The position numbers were made by a program, and so were the translations under genes. A stretch of 9,009 nt of DNA from Desulfobacteraceae bacterium (lineage in GTDB: Bacteria > Desulfobacterota > Desulfobacteria > Desulfobacterales > JAABRJ01). Under the pieces are notes generated by a model. The model was not told the DNA's origin and made no database searches. It worked only from the letters and a program-made list of their open reading frames with translations. This document shows positions 5,198-9,009 of the stretch, one piece after another (position 1 is the first letter of the stretch; each line of letters begins with the position of its first letter). The DNA lies in assembly GCA_011390985.1 (NCBI GenBank), contig JAABRJ010000527.1, positions 1 through 9,009 of the forward strand, read 5' to 3'.

Positions 5198-6946
5198 TCA
5201 TTGTGTTTCGAGAATGCATCCTTCGGGCTCGATAAAAGTGACCCGGTTGGCTTCCTTGAAGGTCGTTTCCCCTTTGAGAACTTCTGCCAGGGCGGCGTTT
5301 CTCAGGAATACGGTGCCGGAAGCCGCTGCCGTTTTCTTGAGCTCCGCGAGCGGTGCTTTTTGAATGAAGAGTTCGCGAATGACGTCATCCAGTTCGATCA
5401 GTTCAATGATGGCTTTGCGGCCCTTGTAGCCGGTGCCTTTGCAGAGGTCGCAACCCTTGGCCTCGTAGAACACATGCTCCCGGTAGCGGGAGGGGGTCAC
5501 CCCCCACTCGGCCAGCTGAGCCTGGGAATACGTCGCCGGTTCCCTGCAGACGCAAAGGGTTCGCATGAGTCGCTGGGCCACGATGCAATTCAAGGCGGCC
5601 ATCAAATTGTATGGTTCGATGCCCATGTGGATGAAACGGTTGATCACCTCAAAGGCGCTGTTGGCATGCACGGTGGTGAAAACGAGGTGGCCGGTCAGGG
5701 CGGACTGCAGCGCAATTTGGGCGGTTTCGGAATCCCGGATTTCACCTACCAGGATCTTGTCCGGGTCGTGCCGCAAAATGGAACGCAGACCACGGGCAAA
5801 GGTCAAACCTTTTTTTTCGTTGACGGGGATCTGGACAATGCCCTTCAGCTGGTATTCGACAGGGTCTTCGATGGTGATGATTTTTGCCTCGGTGCTGTTG
5901 ACCGCCGAAATCGCCATGTAGAGCGTGGTGGTTTTGCCGCTGCCGGTGGGGCCGGTCATCAGGAACATCCCGTAGGGCGCATTGATCATCCGCCGGATGC
6001 GGTTCATTTCACGGGCGGGCAGTCCCAGGCTTTCGAGCTTGAATTCCCCCACGTCGGCGGCGAGCGATTCCCGGTCAAGGATTCGAATCACCACATCTTC
6101 TCCGAAAATGGTCGGCAGGATGGAAACCCGAAAATCGATGTAACGCTCCTGAACCTTGAGTTTGAAGCGGCCGTCCTGCGGAATGCGTTTTTCGGATATG
6201 TCCAGCTCGGACATGATCTTGATTCGGGAAACGATCGTCCCCTGATGCTGAACGTCCAGCGGATCGGTCGCCTGGTGCAGCATCCCGTCAATGCGGTAGC
6301 GGATAATGACGCCCTGCTCCGAGGTTTCGATATGGATATCACTGGCCCGTTTATTGATGGCATCCAGAATAGTGGAATTCACCAGCTTGACTATCGGGCT
6401 TTCCTCCGCTGACAGTTTCTCCAGGCTGAGGATGTCCTCGCCCTTGTCGGACTCGCGGACCAGCGAAAGACGCATGTCGTCGGAAACCGAATCCAGTACA
6501 CTCCGGGAGGTTTCAATACTTTTGAGCAGGTTTTTAATTCGGGTTTCGCTGACAACGACGATGACGACGCTTAAGTCCAGCAGCATTTCCAAGGCATCGA
6601 TGGCCTTTAGAAAATTTATCGGGTCCGCCATGGCGATTACCAGGGTGTCGCCCTCGCGCCGGTAGGGCACAAACTGGTAGCGCGTCATAAACTCGACCGG
6701 CACCAATTCCAACAGCGTGGAGTCTTCGATTCCGTCGATCTGGACATAATCATAAGAGAACTGGGCGGCTGTGATCTGGGCGATGATCTCGTCGTCGACC
6801 AGCCCTTCCTGCAGGCAGATATGGCCGATGCGCTGCTTGGTGATATTCTTTTTAGAGGTCACATAATCCAGCTGCTTCCGGGTCATGAACCCCATTTTGA
6901 TCGCAAGATCACCGAATTTTAATTTTTTGTAGGCTTTAACGGACAT
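5198..6946 (-). CDS. gspE: GspE/PilB family assembly ATPase with MshEN-type N-terminus
   Basis: 582 residues. This is the hexameric cytoplasmic ATPase that powers (pseudo)pilus assembly through GspF. The N-terminus (about 10-70) has two tandem MshEN-type motifs: K10-F-G with G19, and R39-I-G with G48 and Q62. The core has ASDIHIE at 201-207, Walker A GPTGSGKTT at 332-340, an Asp box near 355-363, Walker B ending VGEIRD at 400-405 with catalytic E402, and the His box GHLVFTTVHA at 419-428. All catalytic residues are present. The metal-binding cysteines are C465-x-C467 and C499-x2-C502; the first pair has one residue fewer than the usual CxxC. The start ATG at 6946 suits the domain limits, but no strong ribosome site is seen. 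It lies between gspF and pilM; the 3' gap to pilM contains a repeat-like block. It is an assembly ATPase (GspE/PilB/MshE) and not PilT, as shown by the N-terminal domain and the Cys motif. Confidence 0.96.
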   Translation of the reverse strand: MSVKAYKKLKFGDLAIKMGFMTRKQLDYVTSKKNITKQRIGHICLQEGLVDDEIIAQITAAQFSYDYVQIDGIEDSTLLELVPVEFMTRYQFVPYRREGDTLVIAMADPINFLKAIDALEMLLDLSVVIVVVSETRIKNLLKSIETSRSVLDSVSDDMRLSLVRESDKGEDILSLEKLSAEESPIVKLVNSTILDAINKRASDIHIETSEQGVIIRYRIDGMLHQATDPLDVQHQGTIVSRIKIMSELDISEKRIPQDGRFKLKVQERYIDFRVSILPTIFGEDVVIRILDRESLAADVGEFKLESLGLPAREMNRIRRMINAPYGMFLMTGPTGSGKTTTLYMAISAVNSTEAKIITIEDPVEYQLKGIVQIPVNEKKGLTFARGLRSILRHDPDKILVGEIRDSETAQIALQSALTGHLVFTTVHANSAFEVINRFIHMGIEPYNLMAALNCIVAQRLMRTLCVCREPATYSQAQLAEWGVTPSRYREHVFYEAKGCDLCKGTGYKGRKAIIELIELDDVIRELFIQKAPLAELKKTAAASGTVFLRNAALAEVLKGETTFKEANRVTFIEPEGCILETQ

Positions 6947-7024
6947 TTTTCATCTAATTTTCAGGAAACCGATTTTCGGGGCCGGTAGTGGGATGGCGCT
7001 ATTTGCGAGGTGAGAGGTGCCCGT

Positions 7025-8233
7025 TTAAATGGCACCGGCCAACTGAAAAATTGGCAGATACATCGCCAGCACAATAAACCCGATCAACAGCCCCATAATG
7101 ACCATGAGGGCTGGTTCGATCGCCGAGGTAAGGATTGTCAGTTTAGCGTCGACGTCCATTTCGTAGAAGTCTGCCACATCGTCCAGAACCGTCTCCAGCG
7201 CCCCGCCGCTTTCGCCGGCATCGACCATTCTTATCGCCATCTTGGGAAAAACCTCAACCCGATCGAGGGAAGCCGCAAACCCGCCCCCTTCTTCAAGCAG
7301 CCTGACCACTCTTTCAATCGTTTCTTTCAGGTAAAAATTATCCATCGTTCCGGATGCGATTCGCACCGCATCCACCAACGGCATACCGCTGGCAAGAACC
7401 GTCGACAGGGTCCTGGCCAAACGTGCAACATAATACGTCAGGAAGATGTCACCCAACAGCGGCATCCGAAGTTTCAACCGATCCAGAAATCGCCTGCCCG
7501 CCCGGGTCCTTTGGGTGTAAAACAAACCCGCCCAAAGCCCGACCGCCAGCAGAACGACCAAATAAATATTGTTTTTTAGGGTGTGGCTGACGGCCACCAA
7601 AACAAGCGTTATGGCCGGCAGCTGGGTGCCGGATTCGAAATAGGCCGCTGTAAACGTCGGCACCACGAACACCATCAGAAACACGAGGACAAAAATCGAC
7701 ACCGTCGTTAGAATCGCAGGGTAAATGGATGCCGTGATCACTTTCTGGCGAATGGCCAGCGTTTTTTTTACGTAGTCGATATAACGTGAAATTGCCAGAG
7801 ATATGCTGCCGCTTTTTTCACCGGCCTGCAAAGACGCCACGTAAAGATTGGATACAACGGATGAAAACTTGCCGAATGCCCCGGATAACGATTCGCCTGT
7901 GGACACATCGTTTCGCACTTCTCTGAGCAAGTCATAAAGATCACTGTTGGCGCCCCTCTCCAAAACCGTGTCCAAGGCGCTCAAAATGGGCAAGCCCGCC
8001 TTGATCAGGACCGCAAACTCCTGATTGAAAGAGAGAAAATCTCTTAGGCGAAACCGTTTTCGGCGCCCACGCCATTCAAAAATTCTATAGATCCGTTCTG
8101 TGCTGTGAATCTCGAGAACAAAATTGCCCTCTTCCTCCAGAAATTTTTTGAGGGAGGCTCTGTTTTCGGCAATCAAGGTCTTCTCGACGACGCTGCCGGA
8201 GGGGGTTGCAAACTTGCATCGAAATGTCGGCAT
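7025..8233 (-). CDS. gspF: GspF/PilC family inner-membrane platform protein
   Basis: 402 residues, the usual length for the family. The protein is the polytopic inner-membrane platform on which the assembly ATPase acts to add pilin or pseudopilin subunits. Two T2SSF domains are visible (about residues 66-190 and 268-390), each with its signature: AGEKSG at 137-142 and AGESGG at 339-344. Hydrophobic segments lie near 170-192, 222-240 and 372-396, matching the three-helix family topology. The start at ATG 8233 gives MPTFRCKF, the typical family N-terminus; a TTG start at 8281 would add 16 atypical residues. No clear Shine-Dalgarno sequence precedes either. It is the first gene of the machine cluster, downstream of a terminator and 78 bp before gspE. 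Whether it serves a pseudopilus or a true pilus cannot be told from this gene. Confidence 0.95.
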   Translation of the reverse strand: MPTFRCKFATPSGSVVEKTLIAENRASLKKFLEEEGNFVLEIHSTERIYRIFEWRGRRKRFRLRDFLSFNQEFAVLIKAGLPILSALDTVLERGANSDLYDLLREVRNDVSTGESLSGAFGKFSSVVSNLYVASLQAGEKSGSISLAISRYIDYVKKTLAIRQKVITASIYPAILTTVSIFVLVFLMVFVVPTFTAAYFESGTQLPAITLVLVAVSHTLKNNIYLVVLLAVGLWAGLFYTQRTRAGRRFLDRLKLRMPLLGDIFLTYYVARLARTLSTVLASGMPLVDAVRIASGTMDNFYLKETIERVVRLLEEGGGFAASLDRVEVFPKMAIRMVDAGESGGALETVLDDVADFYEMDVDAKLTILTSAIEPALMVIMGLLIGFIVLAMYLPIFQLAGAI

Positions 8234-8283
8234 GGGGTCGAAGGGATTATTGCGTATCGTGGTGCTTTTTTGAAAATACAAAA

Positions 8284-8326
8284 ATCATAATTGTTTTCAT
8301 ACCATACTAAACCAAAGTTTCGAAAC
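8284..8326 (-). promoter_or_regulatory. Possible promoter region of the gspF operon
   Basis: The AT-rich stretch between the terminator and gspF holds a good -10-like hexamer TATGAT on the minus strand (8289-8284). The nearest -35-like hexamer, TTGGTT (8315-8310), is 20 bp away, longer than the usual 17. A 10-bp perfect palindrome GTTTCGAAAC (8317-8326) abuts the -35-like element and could be an operator half-site pair. A promoter is expected here because a terminator precedes it and a seven-gene co-directional set follows. The exact boxes are weakly supported. Confidence 0.35.
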
Positions 8327-8352
8327 GCTATTTTCAGTTCGAATGGAAAACT

Positions 8353-8400
8353 AAAAAATACCGGGAGTTGCCGCCCCAAGGTTCCGCGGCAACTCCCGGT
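8353..8400 (-). terminator. Rho-independent terminator of the Ig-like gene
   Basis: A perfect 15-bp GC-rich inverted repeat (8360-8374 pairing with 8386-8400) encloses an 11-nt loop. Read on the minus strand it is followed almost directly by six T (8358-8353). On the plus strand it is followed by A-rich sequence, so it works in the minus direction only. It lies about 50 bp after the stop of the Ig-like gene and upstream of gspF, insulating the secretion genes from transcription coming from that gene. Confidence 0.9.
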
Positions 8401-8414
8401 AAAAGCCAGACAGG

Positions 8415-8437
8415 CCCGGAGGACGGCGCCCTCCGGG
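8415..8437. other. GC-rich hairpin just after the Ig-like gene
   Basis: Perfect 8-bp inverted repeat (8415-8422 with 8430-8437), 7-nt loop, beginning about 12 bp past the stop codon of the Ig-like gene. It has no T-tract on the minus strand, so by itself it is a poor terminator. It may act as an mRNA 3'-end stabiliser upstream of the true terminator. On the plus strand it is followed by only four T. Confidence 0.5.
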
Positions 8438-8449
8438 GTTTTAAGATCC

Positions 8450-9009
8450 TCAACGCCAGCAGAAAACCTTGAGGTACGCAGAGCTGCTGTTGCCGGCGGC
8501 ATCGTGGGCGGTGATGGTGATGGTGTTGTTATAACGGTTCAGGGGGATACCGGCGACGGTCCAATTTAGCGTCCCGGAGGCGGTACCTGTTTCACCGCGG
8601 GAATTCCGCCAGGTGATTTTCGTTACTTGGATATTGTCGACGGCAGTGCCGGCCAGATTGACGCTTCGAGTTGGCGAAAAGTAGCTGGATTTGCTGGTGG
8701 GGGAAACAATCCGCACCGTCGGAGCCACCTTGTCCACTTCCACCGCCGGGGGGGGGGCGCTGTAAGTCACGGTCAAGCTCCGGCTGCCGCGGTTGCCCGC
8801 CGCGTCCTCGGCCGTGAAGGTCAGGGTGTTGGTCCCCTGGGATAGCGCGATGTTGCCTACCGTCCAACCACCCGTACCGCTGGCCGTGCCGCTGCCGCCG
8901 CGGTCGCTGCTCCAGGCCACCCGCGTGACCCCCACGTTGTCCGTCGCCGTGCCTTTGACCGTCAAGGTCGCCGTGCCCGTGGCGTAGCTGCCGCCGCTGG
9001 TCGGGCTGG
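8450..9009 (-). CDS. Tandem bacterial Ig-like domain protein, C-terminal part (5' end outside window)
   Basis: The frame is open to the window edge at 9009 and ends at TGA 8450-8452, giving 185 visible residues. They form two homologous units of about 83 residues (9007-8759 and 8704-8453) joined by an 18-residue Pro/Val linker. Each unit starts SPTS and carries GTA-x-DN, a central Trp, GTASGT, W-T-V, then N-T-x-T-x-TA and DAAGN, as in bacterial Ig-like (Big-type) beta-sandwich repeats of surface and secreted proteins. The protein ends in FCWR, with one Cys near the end and no visible sorting signal (no LPXTG, no PEP-CTERM), although the N-terminal part that would show a signal peptide or catalytic domain is missing. 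It is followed by a strong terminator, so it is transcribed apart from the secretion genes. It could be an adhesin or an exoenzyme tail; being a substrate of the adjacent machine is only a guess from proximity. Confidence 0.85.
   Translation of the reverse strand, partial: SPTSGGSYATGTATLTVKGTATDNVGVTRVAWSSDRGGSGTASGTGGWTVGNIALSQGTNTLTFTAEDAAGNRGSRSLTVTYSAPPPAVEVDKVAPTVRIVSPTSKSSYFSPTRSVNLAGTAVDNIQVTKITWRNSRGETGTASGTLNWTVAGIPLNRYNNTITITAHDAAGNSSSAYLKVFCWR
8453..9007 (-). repeat. Two tandem Ig-like protein repeats, period about 101 codons
   Basis: The units at 9007-8759 and 8704-8453 align without gaps over 80 residues with about half of the positions identical (my hand count is 41). The intervening 18-residue linker gives a period near 303 bp. 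Conserved positions are the SPTS start, the GTA-x-DN turn, the two Trp, GTASGT and DAAGN. Divergence between the copies suggests an old duplication. More units may lie beyond the window edge. Confidence 0.8.
8748..8757 (-). repeat. C10 homopolymer in the coding strand (inter-domain Pro linker)
   Basis: Ten consecutive C residues on the minus (coding) strand encode the Ala-Pro-Pro-Pro start of the linker between the two Ig-like units. A run this long in a coding sequence is prone to slipped-strand mispairing. A +1 or -1 change would replace or truncate the last Ig-like domain. It is also a common place for sequencing indels, although the frame here is intact on both sides. Confidence 0.7.

Noticed and set aside
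5810..5817. A8 run (coding strand) in gspE as a possible programmed slippage site
   Set aside because: It encodes Glu-Lys-Lys in a conserved ATPase core, with no stimulatory structure and no useful alternative frame. Short A runs are expected at this composition.
5171..6412. Long (413-codon) open frame on the plus strand opposite gspE
   Set aside because: It lies entirely antisense to the fully conserved gspE, begins at the edge of the repeat-like block, has a Gly/His/Asp-heavy composition typical of antisense frames in GC-rich genes, and has no recognisable motif.
8234..8281. 16-residue extension of GspF from TTG 8281
   Set aside because: The family N-terminus MPxFR starts at ATG 8233, and the extension covers the likely leader region next to the -10-like box.
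1..9009. CRISPR array, tRNA/rRNA genes, transposase, phage or toxin-antitoxin genes
   Set aside because: No regularly spaced repeats, no cloverleaf or rRNA-like stretch and no mobile-element protein motifs were seen on either strand by reading.

Overview
The window is a bacterial chromosomal segment of moderately high GC. All its recognisable genes lie on the minus strand, so transcription runs from high to low coordinates. It reads as a Gram-negative outer-membrane secretin machine of the type II secretion (T2SS) / type IV pilus (T4P) superfamily. The split GspL (separate PilM and PilN), a GspC-like clamp protein and a TPR-bearing secretin together remind me of Desulfobacterota (former Deltaproteobacteria). 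That assignment is inferred from gene style and not from any marker gene.

Layout from the high-coordinate end. At 9009-8450 is the C-terminal end of an exported-looking protein made of two tandem bacterial Ig-like domains. It is followed by a strong rho-independent terminator (8400-8353), which separates it from what comes next. After a short AT-rich stretch that may hold a promoter come the machine genes: gspF (platform protein), gspE (assembly ATPase), pilM, pilN, pilO, a GspC/PilP-like clamp protein, and a secretin that runs off the window at base 1. pilM-pilN-pilO-clamp is very tightly packed (1-19 bp gaps) and probably translationally coupled. Two larger gaps, gspE-pilM and clamp-secretin, carry an inverted pair of a 25-bp sequence (23/25 identical), probably a small dispersed intergenic repeat.

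How the genes work together: GspE hydrolyses ATP at the inner-membrane face and drives GspF. PilM (cytoplasmic), PilN and PilO (inner membrane/periplasm) form the alignment platform. The GspC/PilP-like protein links that platform to the secretin, which forms the outer-membrane pore. No pilin, pseudopilin, prepilin peptidase or PilT-type retraction ATPase lies in the window, so the sequence alone does not decide between secretion system, MSHA-like pilus and a hybrid.

The most distinctive points are these. The secretin precursor has a likely lipoprotein signal and three TPRs ahead of its secretin domains, so a pilotin-like module seems built in. It also has a C-terminal tail of at least 90 residues. 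The clamp protein has a GspC-style membrane anchor and no PilP lipobox. PilM has lost the canonical nucleotide-binding motifs. GspE has a MshEN-type (cyclic-di-GMP-binding family) N-terminus with one degenerate half. I see no CRISPR array, tRNA, rRNA, transposase or phage gene.
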